A stretch of 9,226 nt of DNA from Acidobacteriota bacterium (GCA_021827245.1 JAKAWN010000273.1:1-9226), one strand, 5' to 3'; positions 1 through 7,861 are shown, numbered from the stretch's first letter. Notes: generated by a model from the letters alone, not told the origin. A program made the numbers and translations.

Positions 1-2
1 CA

Positions 3-1856
3 AGGGACGCCATTCGCCAACTCAGGACTTCCGGTTCGCTGAAGTCTCCGGCCACAGTCTATGTTCGAGGCGGAGTTTACCAGTTGGACAAATCGCTTGT
101 ATTCACACCGCAGGACTCAGGCACAACCGAAGCCCCCGTCACCTATGAAGCCTATCCCGGCGAGACGCCGGTGCTGAGTGGAGGAAGAATTATTGCGGGA
201 TGGCACAAAGCCAGCGAGGCTGCAGTCCCATCTCCGGCGCGGAATCACGCCTGGGTGGCCGAGGCGCCCAAAGTCAAAGAGGGACAGTGGTATTTTCACC
301 AACTCTTCATCAACGGAACTCGAAAGACGCGCGCTCGCTCGCCCAACCGAGGTTTCTATTACGTCGATGGAGAGATCTCGGCCACCACGCCGGCGCATTT
401 TCGATTTTATGATCGAGACATTCGTCCCCAGTGGGCGAAGGATGGGGACGTTGAAATCATCGCCCTGCAGAACTGGGCGGAATTGCGCGAGCCGATTAAG
501 TCCGTGGACGAGGCGACCCACGTTGTAACCCTTGCCGGCAGCCGCCAGCACTTTGCAGAAGCCAATGCCCGCTACTGGGTGGAGAACACGCTGGACGCGC
601 TCGATGCGCCGGGCGAGTGGTATCTGGATCGAAAGACCGGTCTGGTTTACTACTATCCGGAGCCCAAAGAAGATATGTCGCGCGCTGAGGCGGTAGCGTC
701 TCATCTGAAACAACTTCTTCTGTTTGAAGGAGACGCTGCGAACAATCAGTTCGTGAGCCACATTGAGCTTCGCGGCCTGACTTTCAGCTATACGGACTGG
801 TCACTGCCTGCAACAGGATACGCGGACATGCAGGCGGCTTACAATATTTCCGCCGCTGTTGAGGGTCGGGGCGCGCGTTCCTGCACCATCGAGAAGTGCC
901 GGTTCATCCACCTCGGAGGATACGCCGTCGCCTTGGGCGAGGGCTCGCAGGAGGATCGGATTGCAGGTAATGAAATGACTGATCTGGGAGCAGGCGGCGT
1001 CAAGATCGGCGACCCGAAAATCCCAACCGGCAAGCAGACGGAAACCAGTGGGAACCAGATCACCGATAATCACATCCACGACATCGGTATTGTGTACCCG
1101 GCAGCGGTCGGAGTGTGGATCGGGCAGAGCAGCAACAACATCGTCGCCCACAACGAAATCAACGATACGTATTACACGGCGATTTCCGTGGGCTGGACTT
1201 GGGGATACGGACCGACGGCGGCGCGCGGAAACCTTATCGAATTCAATAATCTCCATGACATCGGGCGTGGGATGCTGAGCGACATGGGTTGCATCTACAC
1301 GCTGGGAGTCGAGCCCGGAACGGTGGAACGGAACAACGTCTGCCATGACGTTTCCCGTTACAAGTACGGAGGCTGGGGAATTTACACCGATGAAGGAAGC
1401 AGCGACATTCTGATCGAAGATAACGTGGTCTACCGGTGCGAGGACGGAGGCTTTCACCAGCATTATGGCAAGGCGAATGTGGTTCGCAATAATATTTTCG
1501 CCCTGGGGACCACGGCACAAATTCGGCGGAGCCGGGAGGAAAATCATCTGAGCTTCACTTTCACGCACAACATTGTGTACTGGAAAGACGGCAAGTTGCT
1601 GGACGGGACATGGAAAAATAACCAATTCCGGTTCGCTAACAACATCTACTACAACGTCGGCGAAGGCCCGGTTGAGTTTGCGCAGTGGTCGTTCAAGGAT
1701 TGGCAAGGCCGAGGGCAGGACGTCGATTCGCTGATTGCCAACCCGTTGTTTGTTGACCCCGAACAGGGCGACTTTACGCTTGAGACCGGCTCGCCAGCAC
1801 TGAAGATTGGTTTCAAGCCGATCTGTATTTCAAAGGCCGGCCCCGAAGGAAGGTAA
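3..1856 (+). CDS. Right-handed parallel beta-helix protein (5' end outside window)
   Basis: The reading frame is open from the first complete codon at base 3 and stops with TAA at 1854-1856, giving 617 visible residues. The TTG at base 84 is not the real start: the 27 codons before it continue the same fold, including the stretch VYVRGGVYQLDKSLVFTP, typical of the N-terminal part of this family. Residues about 1-240 form a non-repetitive N-terminal region containing EWYLDRKTGLVYYYPEP (about 205-221). From about 245 to 555 come short beta-helix coils with asparagine turns, such as NQITDNHIHDIG, NIVAHNEI, NLIEFNNLHDIG, ILIEDNVVY and NVVRNNIFA. The C-terminus ends with NPLFVDPEQGDFTL...GSPALKIGFKPI, a common closing motif of secreted beta-helix proteins. 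Such folds occur in polysaccharide lyases and glycosidases, so a role on an extracytoplasmic glycan is likely. Substrate and catalytic residues cannot be assigned. A signal peptide would lie upstream of the window. It converges on the glycoside hydrolase gene. Confidence 0.88.
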   Translation, partial: RDAIRQLRTSGSLKSPATVYVRGGVYQLDKSLVFTPQDSGTTEAPVTYEAYPGETPVLSGGRIIAGWHKASEAAVPSPARNHAWVAEAPKVKEGQWYFHQLFINGTRKTRARSPNRGFYYVDGEISATTPAHFRFYDRDIRPQWAKDGDVEIIALQNWAELREPIKSVDEATHVVTLAGSRQHFAEANARYWVENTLDALDAPGEWYLDRKTGLVYYYPEPKEDMSRAEAVASHLKQLLLFEGDAANNQFVSHIELRGLTFSYTDWSLPATGYADMQAAYNISAAVEGRGARSCTIEKCRFIHLGGYAVALGEGSQEDRIAGNEMTDLGAGGVKIGDPKIPTGKQTETSGNQITDNHIHDIGIVYPAAVGVWIGQSSNNIVAHNEINDTYYTAISVGWTWGYGPTAARGNLIEFNNLHDIGRGMLSDMGCIYTLGVEPGTVERNNVCHDVSRYKYGGWGIYTDEGSSDILIEDNVVYRCEDGGFHQHYGKANVVRNNIFALGTTAQIRRSREENHLSFTFTHNIVYWKDGKLLDGTWKNNQFRFANNIYYNVGEGPVEFAQWSFKDWQGRGQDVDSLIANPLFVDPEQGDFTLETGSPALKIGFKPICISKAGPEGR

Positions 1857-2031
1857 CGTTGCCGGGCAACTCCGGGGTAATGACCGTTACGCAATGCTTC
1901 GCGGGAGAGAACCGGTTCCCGGGTGGGACTTTCTCCTCCCTTGGACCAGCACCTTGTCACAGCACACTGAGAATGGCGGCCGAGGCATCGATGATGCACG
2001 GTATCCTGTCCGAGGGGAGGCAGAATCCACG
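1857..2031. other. Convergent intergenic gap with imperfect inverted repeats
   Basis: This 175-base gap separates the 3' ends of the beta-helix gene (+) and the hydrolase gene (-). No convincing gene is present. Three structures are visible. GTTGC/GCAAC form a small hairpin at 1859-1870. GTAACG at 1853-1858, which overlaps the stop codon, can pair with CGTTAC at 1885-1890 around that hairpin. A longer imperfect stem pairs 1903-1911 (GGGAGAGAA) with 1931-1940 (TTCTCCTCCC, one extra C). None is followed by a clear T run on either strand, so intrinsic termination is possible but not shown. Confidence 0.4.
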
Positions 2032-5000
2032 TTAGCGAGTTGCGCTGCTTTCAGCGTTGCTTGCCGTCCAGTTGTAGCTTGCGAGCACTTTGCCGGAATG
2101 GCTCACAAGCAGTAGGGCTGCGCGGCCCGGATCGAGTGTCGCGTGGATTTCCTTTCCGCTGGCTTCATCCCGGAACGAAAACGACTGTCTCGTGGCATCT
2201 TCCGATGTCAGGACATAAAGCGTTGCCGATCCGTAACGCGTCGGACAGATCAGGATTCCGGGATCATCACAGGTAGTTGTGTAAGCGGGAGTGACGGCTG
2301 CTGTCTTGAGAGCGAATTTGTAAATCTCGCCAATGGCTTTGAGACTGTCATTCAGTTCTATGGGTAGCGCGAAGTAAAGAATTCTGCCAGCTCCCACTCT
2401 TCTCTCCATAAAGGTCTTCCCAGAAGGCAAAAATCCTCGTTCAAGGTAGTTCGTTTTCTCGCCTCCATAGATCAGGAAAGTGCTGCCCCTGGGCCATTCA
2501 ACGTGCGCGATGCGTTCGGCGAGAAAACCCGGAGTGTAATCAATGCCGACGGCATCCTGCCGGCCCGAGGCGTGGAAATGTGGGCTTTCGTCAAACCGTC
2601 CGGACACCAAAAGAGTCGCGCCTGCGCGCACCTTGTCCATGATGGCCTGCCACGCGTGTTCGCTGAAGGTGCGTGGTGAAGGAATGATGATCAGCTTGGG
2701 GTTTCCGAGCAATTGGATCTGGTATTCGCCCACTGCATAGGCCGATCCGCGGGCATACTGGTAAAGGGCGCGCACCGCATTCTGCTGCGCTTCGACCGCG
2801 TAAGAATTCAAAACCGAAAGCTGCAGGGATTGGGGCAGCACGATCGCTACTTGTGGCGGCTGCTCATCCACAGCATAGGGGGCAGCCTTGCGGGCAAACT
2901 GCGCAACTCCGCTGAGCGCGTCTTCCCACAACTTGTCCGACCCATCGCTGCGCTTGATGCCGAAAGTGTCTCCGTCTTCCCATGCCCATTGCAGAGCACC
3001 TGTGTCGCCATCAGCAAACCCGAGAGCAAATTTCCGCTCTATCAGGCCCAAGCCCGTGACCTCATCCCAACGCCAGCCGTTGTCCATGCGCCACACGGGC
3101 TGGATGCCTGTCTCGCCCACAAAGCTCGGCATCCCCGGGCGTTTTGCAGCAATCGAGTCCCACAGGAGCGCGTCATCGTGCCAGTAGGTGTGGACCACTG
3201 TAAAGTCAACCCCCGCTCCGCCAAAGAACTGGTCTAGAACTCGATTGAGAACGCCGCCTTCATCCTGGCCCACGTCCACCAGCTGCCTGGAACCCGTGGA
3301 GCGAATGGCCTTGACCATCTGCTTGACCCAATCGTCAAACATGTCCTGGGCGAACAGGTTGTAATCAAAGGCTCGAACCTGGTTCAGATTCCCGGAGCGC
3401 GACAGCTCGAGGTCCCGCAGTTTCGGCAGCGGAATCTGTCCGAATTCACCGAGAGATTCCGGCGCGGTATCCCACGCTTCAGCCAGTTTCTGGATAGTGC
3501 CATAGCGCTTCTTCAGCCACTTGTTCCACGCCGACAACTCAGTCGGATCGCCGTTTGGAACGTTCCCTATCCACAACTTCTTGGGATTGGAAAAGCTGGG
3601 TTCGTTGATCAAATCCCAGGTGAGGAAGGGAACGTTCTTGAAGCGGGAAACAATTGAAAGGAAGTAATCCTGCTCCGCGCGGATGGCAACGGGATCTGTA
3701 TAAGGATTCGTGCCGGGACCTAAGATGAGCGAGGTTTCACCCGGGTAACGTCGAACAGTCTGCGGGTCAAAAGCGCAGAGAGTGAAGTTGATCTGAATAT
3801 GGTGCGCCGCTGCGGAAAGCAGGAAAGCTTCCATACCTCGCAGAAATCTTTCATTCACTTCTCGCGGAAGAGGATTAATGAAGTCTGCCTGGTTCATCCA
3901 GACCCCCGTCCGAACGAATGACACGCCGCGTTTTTCCATCTCCGCAAAGTCTCGGTTCCAGACGGAAGCATTTCCGTGAGAGTACCCTCTTGAATAGGGA
4001 TCAGTGGAAAAGTAATTTGTGCCGACAGGAAGAAAGGGTTGGCCGTTGGCCAGCAGCGTGGACTTCCCGGCGGTCAGTTCAATGCCGGAATGCAGTAGTT
4101 TATTATCCTGTTGCCAGAATCCTGTCTCGTAAGTCTGCCATGCTTTTCCGGCCGAATCATCATAGTGCGCGTAAATACGGTATAGACCGGGGCTGAGGTG
4201 TTCCAAAGGAAAAGTGACATTCGTGCCCGTGTCGCCACTGCCACACTGAACTTCTTTTGTGGCAAGAGCCTTGGAGCCATCGAAAACCGTGAGCTTCACC
4301 AGCCCCTGTTGTGCCAAACCTTCCCTCTGCCGAAGAACGTTTCGGAAGTAAACGACGGCCTGGGGCGCCTCGCCAGGTACGATGGTGGCATCACGCAAAT
4401 CAACCCACATCAGCGTCGCCCCCCGACTGGCGTATTCAGCAGAGTCTCGGATGAGGGAGATGCCGTCGGCAGAAGACCAGAAGCCTGGTCTGGGATCAAA
4501 GTTCAGGTAAACACATCGATCGCCGCGCAAAGCCGCAAGACTCTCCGGCTCCAAACCAAGGAAGTCCTCACTGGTGACCAGAGCAGCCACCCGCTCGGCT
4601 TTGCCGTCCAGCATGTAGCCCATTCCGCGATAGAGGCCCCGGCCGTATCCCATCGCAAGAACATAAGCGCGCTGAGGGCGCAAATGAATCGGATGGAATG
4701 AAGGAAACGAGCCAGCCCAGACAAATTTCTCCATGTCCTTTTGGGGAACTACGTAAGTGTGGTCAATCCCCAGCAGGTGGGAGTATGTATTTTGAGGGCG
4801 CCCCTGCAGGAAGTTTCCGGACTTCTCATAGACTGGCACATAAAGCGCCCGACCGCCGAGGGTCAGCAAATTGCCTCCGCTCCGAAGGTAGGTCCGGATG
4901 GATGGCCAGGCATCGGCAGGAACTGCCGAGCCGTAAGGAAGAACCAGAAGATCGGCACGTTCCAGTGTTCCGGGATTCTGCAGTGCCGTCAGATCAACAA

Positions 5001-5160
5001 AGGATGGATGAAGCGGCCGCAAGGCTTCGTCAAGCACATCGCGAGAGACAGGCTGGCTTTCAACAGTTGGGAATCCCGGCTGCCAAAAGACTACAATCTT
5101 CGCGAAAGCAGTCGAGGCAAGCAGGCTCAAAGAAAGAAAAGCCACTGCAAGTTTTCCCAT
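2032..5160 (-). CDS. Secreted multidomain glycoside hydrolase, clan GH-A (GH5/GH42-like)
   Basis: A 1042-residue protein with ATG at 5160 and TAA at 2032-2034. Residues 1-20 are a signal peptide (one Lys, hydrophobic core, predicted cleavage after AFA), so it is exported. Residues about 21-245 resemble a class I glutamine-amidotransferase/ThuA-like domain (ADLLVLPYG...SGGNLLTLGGRALYVPVY). About 255-350 look like a beta-sandwich linker. About 355-760 form a TIM barrel with GH-A landmarks: FLPVGTNYF at its start, FVRTGVW (415-421), WDLINEP (515-521) giving Glu520 as probable acid/base, HTYW (657-660), and FVGETG (680-685) giving Glu683 as probable nucleophile. About 768-950 form a second amidotransferase-like domain resembling the GH42 trimerisation domain, followed by a beta-rich end to about 1030. 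These features indicate a retaining beta-glycosidase; GH5 versus GH42 and the substrate cannot be settled by eye. It lies on the ABC operon strand but 316 nt downstream, so it is probably transcribed separately. Confidence 0.85.
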   Translation of the reverse strand: MGKLAVAFLSLSLLASTAFAKIVVFWQPGFPTVESQPVSRDVLDEALRPLHPSFVDLTALQNPGTLERADLLVLPYGSAVPADAWPSIRTYLRSGGNLLTLGGRALYVPVYEKSGNFLQGRPQNTYSHLLGIDHTYVVPQKDMEKFVWAGSFPSFHPIHLRPQRAYVLAMGYGRGLYRGMGYMLDGKAERVAALVTSEDFLGLEPESLAALRGDRCVYLNFDPRPGFWSSADGISLIRDSAEYASRGATLMWVDLRDATIVPGEAPQAVVYFRNVLRQREGLAQQGLVKLTVFDGSKALATKEVQCGSGDTGTNVTFPLEHLSPGLYRIYAHYDDSAGKAWQTYETGFWQQDNKLLHSGIELTAGKSTLLANGQPFLPVGTNYFSTDPYSRGYSHGNASVWNRDFAEMEKRGVSFVRTGVWMNQADFINPLPREVNERFLRGMEAFLLSAAAHHIQINFTLCAFDPQTVRRYPGETSLILGPGTNPYTDPVAIRAEQDYFLSIVSRFKNVPFLTWDLINEPSFSNPKKLWIGNVPNGDPTELSAWNKWLKKRYGTIQKLAEAWDTAPESLGEFGQIPLPKLRDLELSRSGNLNQVRAFDYNLFAQDMFDDWVKQMVKAIRSTGSRQLVDVGQDEGGVLNRVLDQFFGGAGVDFTVVHTYWHDDALLWDSIAAKRPGMPSFVGETGIQPVWRMDNGWRWDEVTGLGLIERKFALGFADGDTGALQWAWEDGDTFGIKRSDGSDKLWEDALSGVAQFARKAAPYAVDEQPPQVAIVLPQSLQLSVLNSYAVEAQQNAVRALYQYARGSAYAVGEYQIQLLGNPKLIIIPSPRTFSEHAWQAIMDKVRAGATLLVSGRFDESPHFHASGRQDAVGIDYTPGFLAERIAHVEWPRGSTFLIYGGEKTNYLERGFLPSGKTFMERRVGAGRILYFALPIELNDSLKAIGEIYKFALKTAAVTPAYTTTCDDPGILICPTRYGSATLYVLTSEDATRQSFSFRDEASGKEIHATLDPGRAALLLVSHSGKVLASYNWTASNAESSATR

Positions 5161-5167
5161 GGGGAGA

Positions 5168-5172
5168 CTCCT
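5168..5172 (-). promoter_or_regulatory. Ribosome-binding site of the glycoside hydrolase gene
   Basis: On the minus strand AGGAG lies 7 nt upstream of the ATG at 5160. This near-ideal spacing, together with the signal peptide beginning right at that Met, fixes the start. Confidence 0.75.
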
Positions 5173-5210
5173 GGAGAAGGACTCATCCGCTCGTTTCTGA
5201 TGTTAGGCAG

Positions 5211-5240
5211 AGAGCATACCATAGCCACTGTGATTGCTCT
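5211..5240. repeat. Inverted repeat upstream of hydrolase gene, possible operator
   Basis: AGAGCA and TGCTCT arms are separated by 18 nt, in the likely promoter region of the hydrolase gene. Arms of six bases can occur by chance; the position is the only argument for an operator. Confidence 0.25.
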
Positions 5241-5357
5241 AATAGACGCATTGCGACTTGCCAGTTTGATACCTCTGAGTATGATCGCGTACGAATCTGG
5301 CCGAATCGATGAGCGCACGCTTGACCAATCTCAGCCATGGAGGAAGTAGCGTGGGGC

Positions 5358-5379
5358 CACGGTGCAAGCACGGTGCGAG
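5358..5379. repeat. Tandem direct repeat, two 11-bp units
   Basis: CACGGTGCAAG (5358-5368) is followed at once by CACGGTGCGAG (5369-5379), with one A/G difference. No function is evident; it lies between genes, about 100 nt past the permease stop. Confidence 0.6.
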
Positions 5380-5452
5380 CAGACTATGGGGTGCCGGGAT
5401 TTTCTGCCAGGGGTGGCAGCAGAAGTTGATAGGTGTCCGCCCGCGATTTATG

Positions 5453-5466
5453 TGGGGCTGTCCCCA
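5453..5466 (-). terminator. Short GC hairpin after the ABC operon, weak terminator candidate
   Basis: On the minus strand TGGGG-ACAG-CCCCA folds into a 5-bp stem with a 4-nt loop, starting 11 nt after the permease TGA. What follows (ACATAAATCG when the final A of the stem is included) lacks a T run, so this would be at best a weak or factor-assisted terminator. Confidence 0.25.
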
Positions 5467-5476
5467 ATAGCCATCT

Positions 5477-6748
5477 TCAGGAATATCGCATCCAGCGGCG
5501 CAGTTCTTTCAAGGAGGGCCGCTTCCCGTACATCAGGATGCCGACTCGATAGATTTTGGCGGAGAGGCGAATCATCCAGAAGGTCGTTAAGATCGAGAGG
5601 ATCAGCGCTACCGCGATCTGCCAAAACGGCGGAGTCTGCATGGCAACACGCAGCGTCATCAGGATAGGCGAGAGAAAAGGGGTGAGCGAAAGCACCACGG
5701 AAAGCGTTGAATTCGGGTCATTCAGAATAACGTTGAAAAGCAGAAAACTGCACACAATCAACAGTGTCAAAGGCATCTGCACCTGGTGGGCTTCTTCGTC
5801 GGTTGAAACAATGGCGCCGGCCGCAGCGTAGAGCGCCGCGTACAGAAAATAGCCCGCCAGGAAAAAAACCACCAGATAGACCAGTAGCACGAAAGGCACG
5901 TGGATGCTGGGTGCTTCGGCTCGGGGACGCAGAAATGATGTGACGGCGGAAGTCGAGGCAAACAGCACGCCGATCGTCACTGCCCACACCAAATACTGAG
6001 TGAGGGCCACGGCTCCTACGCTCACGATCTTTCCGGTAAGCAAATAGAAAGGCTTGATGGAAGAAACAAGGATCTCAATGATGCGCGTAGATTTCTCTTC
6101 CATCACCGAGCGCATTGTGGACATCCCATAGACGATCAGCGTCATATACAGGACCATACCAGCGATAATCGCAATGATGAAGTTGTCCTCGCTTGCATCT
6201 CCCTCTTTCCCCGGAGAGGCATTCACCAGCCGGACTTGCGCAAGCTTAAACACGTTCTTCATCCCGCTTGCTCGCCTCCCTTCCTCGCTCAACCGACGCG
6301 TGATGACTGCTCCACTTACTGCCCGCTCGATCGGTCCAAGCAGGGCCATTGCCTGCATGCTTTTGGCGTAGAAGCGTGCGGCTTCCGTACCCGAGACCAG
6401 GCCCTTGGGTAGAAGTAGGACGCCGTCAAGCTCACTGCCCCTCACCTGTGAATTGAAGTAAGCTTCGAGATGCGCCGGCGGATGTTCCACAATCTGAACG
6501 ACTTCGGCGTCAGGCTGGCTCGCCGATTCATTTCGTATCAATGCTTTCTCAACCGGTCCGCCGAGCCCGCCCACCTCGTCCAGGATGACAATCTTAACCG
6601 TATATGCAGAATGTCCTCCAGAGAGAAAAATGGTTACCAACAGGATGCCCATCGAAAGCAGAGGCAGGGCGGCCGTCCCCAGGATGAAGGCCTTGGTTCG
6701 CACTCGAACGATGTATTCACGCTTGATGATAAGCCAGATCTTACGCAT
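5477..6748 (-). CDS. ABC-2 type transporter permease, NatB/YhaP-like
   Basis: This is the membrane subunit of an ABC exporter, encoded directly after its ATPase. I place the start at ATG 6748, giving 423 residues (MRKIWLIIKREYIVRVRTK...). The frame extends to a TTG at 6769, but that adds seven residues and lacks a ribosome-binding site. The N-terminus shows the family pattern of a charged amphipathic stretch (IIKREYIVRVRTKAF) leading into TM1 (about 21-43). A soluble extracytoplasmic domain follows (about 44-187), then a cluster of about five or six further membrane segments between 188 and 395. The cytoplasmic coupling motif MEEKSTRIIEILVSS follows TM2. Relatives such as NatB export sodium and YhaP is a poorly characterised exporter subunit; the substrate here is unknown. 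Its start overlaps the ATPase stop by 8 nt, which suggests translational coupling. The gene ends with TGA at 5477-5479. Confidence 0.85.
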   Translation of the reverse strand: MRKIWLIIKREYIVRVRTKAFILGTAALPLLSMGILLVTIFLSGGHSAYTVKIVILDEVGGLGGPVEKALIRNESASQPDAEVVQIVEHPPAHLEAYFNSQVRGSELDGVLLLPKGLVSGTEAARFYAKSMQAMALLGPIERAVSGAVITRRLSEEGRRASGMKNVFKLAQVRLVNASPGKEGDASEDNFIIAIIAGMVLYMTLIVYGMSTMRSVMEEKSTRIIEILVSSIKPFYLLTGKIVSVGAVALTQYLVWAVTIGVLFASTSAVTSFLRPRAEAPSIHVPFVLLVYLVVFFLAGYFLYAALYAAAGAIVSTDEEAHQVQMPLTLLIVCSFLLFNVILNDPNSTLSVVLSLTPFLSPILMTLRVAMQTPPFWQIAVALILSILTTFWMIRLSAKIYRVGILMYGKRPSLKELRRWMRYS

Positions 6749-7646
6749 TGCGTTCGGAAACCTTCTCAATAAAGATATCGTTTAGCGGAGGTTCAATCAG
6801 CTCGAAGCGGCGGATGTGAACGCCACGCTCGACGGCGCTCTTCAGAATCTGCTGGGAATCGGCCCCGGGACGCAAGGTGATTTCCACGACCTCGCCATAG
6901 GAATTTGTCCTCCCTACGATGTTGGGAAGCTGCATGAATGCAGGATCGCCAGTGAACTCGATTCGGACAGTGTTGTTGCCGTAAGACTTTTTGATAGCTT
7001 TCAGATCGCCATCCAGGAGCTTCTGCCCCTTGTTCATCAGGCAAATGGAGTCGCACATCTGCTCCACCTGGTCCATTCGGTGAGTTGAAAGGATGATGGT
7101 GGTGCCCTGCTTGCGAAGTTCAAGCATGACGTCTTTGATCACCGCGGCATTGACGGGATCGAGCCCGGTGAAAGGCTCATCCAGAATCACCAGCGGCGGC
7201 CTGTGAAGGATCGCCGCAATAAACTGAACTTTCTGCTGCATCCCGCGCGACAAATTGTTGACTTCATCGTTCATGCGTTCACCCAGGCTCAGGCGTTCGA
7301 GCCAGAGGCGGGCCCGGCGTTCCGCCTCACCTTCGGAAAGTCCCTTTAGTGCGCCCAGAAACACCAGGACTTCGAGCAGCTTCATCTGCCGGTAAAGGCC
7401 CCGCTCTTCGGGCAAATATCCAACCAGATCCTGTGTCTTTTCACTTAAGGGCTCGCCCAGAACTTGAACCGAACCCTCATCGGGCAGCAGGATACGCACA
7501 ATCATGCGCAGTGTCGTCGTCTTCCCGGCGCCGTTGGGCCCGAGCAATCCGAAGACCGCGCCCTCCTTGATTCCCATGGTGAGGCAGTTCACCGCAGTGA
7601 AGGAATCATACCGCTTTGTGACGTTCTCAAGGCGTACTGCGTCCAT
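6741..7646 (-). CDS. ABC transporter ATP-binding protein, NatA/YhaQ-like
   Basis: A complete 301-residue ATPase that drives the ABC-2 permease encoded next to it. Motifs appear in order: Walker A GPNGAGKTT (36-44), Q-loop region VGYLPEERGLY (75-85), signature NLSRGMQQK (131-139), Walker B LVILDEPF (152-159) with Glu157 as catalytic base, D-loop GLDP (161-164), and switch histidine in STH (187-189). Residues about 205-297 form the C-terminal DUF4162-type domain found in this exporter subgroup, ending in PPLNDIFIEKV. In the Q-loop the usual Gln position reads within YLPEE, as is normal for NatA/YhaQ-like proteins. An AGGA sequence (7652-7655) 5 nt upstream of the ATG supports the start. The TAA at 6741-6743 overlaps the permease start, so the two genes form one operon, divergent from trxB. 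The transported substrate is unknown. Confidence 0.92.
   Translation of the reverse strand: MDAVRLENVTKRYDSFTAVNCLTMGIKEGAVFGLLGPNGAGKTTTLRMIVRILLPDEGSVQVLGEPLSEKTQDLVGYLPEERGLYRQMKLLEVLVFLGALKGLSEGEAERRARLWLERLSLGERMNDEVNNLSRGMQQKVQFIAAILHRPPLVILDEPFTGLDPVNAAVIKDVMLELRKQGTTIILSTHRMDQVEQMCDSICLMNKGQKLLDGDLKAIKKSYGNNTVRIEFTGDPAFMQLPNIVGRTNSYGEVVEITLRPGADSQQILKSAVERGVHIRRFELIEPPLNDIFIEKVSERNA
6761..6767 (-). promoter_or_regulatory. Probable ribosome-binding site of the permease gene
   Basis: On the minus strand GAGAAGG lies 12 nt upstream of ATG 6748, inside the 3' end of the ATPase gene. The spacing is long, so coupling to the overlapping ATPase stop may help initiation. It overlaps the alternative TTG at 6769, which argues against that TTG as start. 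Confidence 0.45.
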
Positions 7647-7785
7647 CGTTGTCCTGTTGCCTTTGCTCCGGATCCTGAAGTCGCGGACAGGGAAAGAAAC
7701 CGCACGGGATTTGTAGCATCATAATGGAATGGTGCGCAAGGCCGATTTTTCCCGTGTCTGGCTTGGCAGCAAGTTTGAGCCCTCA

Positions 7786-7816
7786 TTGACGAGCGGCTGT
7801 ACCAAGATTTTATCAT
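7786..7816 (+). promoter_or_regulatory. Candidate sigma-70-type promoter of trxB
   Basis: A -35-like TTGACG (7786-7791) matches the consensus in five of six positions. TATCAT (7811-7816) matches the -10 consensus in five of six at a 19-nt spacing; the overlapping TTTTAT (7808-7813) gives 16 nt. Transcription would start roughly 45-50 nt before the trxB ATG. Confidence 0.4.
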
Positions 7817-7854
7817 AGGATAAGATAGCGCTTTTACTGGAAATCTAAACAAAA

Positions 7855-7861
7855 GGAAGGG
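7855..7861 (+). promoter_or_regulatory. Ribosome-binding site of trxB
   Basis: GGAAGGG ends 9 nt before the ATG at 7871. The N-terminal FAD motif begins a few residues later, so this start is secure. Confidence 0.7.

Larger units (their letters stand above)
5161..5476. other. Intergenic region between ABC operon and hydrolase gene
   Basis: This 316-base gap should hold the hydrolase promoter and the end of the ABC transcript. AGAGCA (5211-5216) and TGCTCT (5235-5240) form a 6-bp inverted repeat about 50-80 nt upstream of the hydrolase ATG, around a minus-strand TATGGTATGCT stretch that could serve as a -10 region; no good -35 is seen. Farther along are an 11-bp tandem direct repeat with one mismatch (5358-5379), a perfect 6-bp hairpin (5404-5419) and a 5-bp GC hairpin (5453-5466) just past the permease stop. 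Overlapping open frames here look like ordinary chance frames with no recognisable protein features. Confidence 0.45.

Noticed and set aside
84..86. TTG as the start of the beta-helix gene
   Set aside because: The frame stays open and family-like back to base 3, so the true start is outside the window.
801..1706. 301-codon open frame antisense to the beta-helix gene
   Set aside because: It is a shadow of the strongly supported + strand frame; its translation shows no domain, signal peptide or ribosome-binding site.
4698..5349. Two + strand open frames of about 200 codons over the start of the hydrolase gene
   Set aside because: Both lie antisense to the signal peptide and N-terminal domain of the hydrolase; their products are rich in Arg, Gln and Lys without any recognisable motif.
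5404..5419. Perfect 6-bp hairpin as an intrinsic terminator
   Set aside because: On the minus strand it is followed by AAAATCCC, with no T run, and on the plus strand there is no gene for it to terminate.
6767..6769. TTG as the start of the permease
   Set aside because: It has no upstream ribosome-binding site and itself overlaps the GAGAAGG serving ATG 6748, where the family-typical N-terminus begins.
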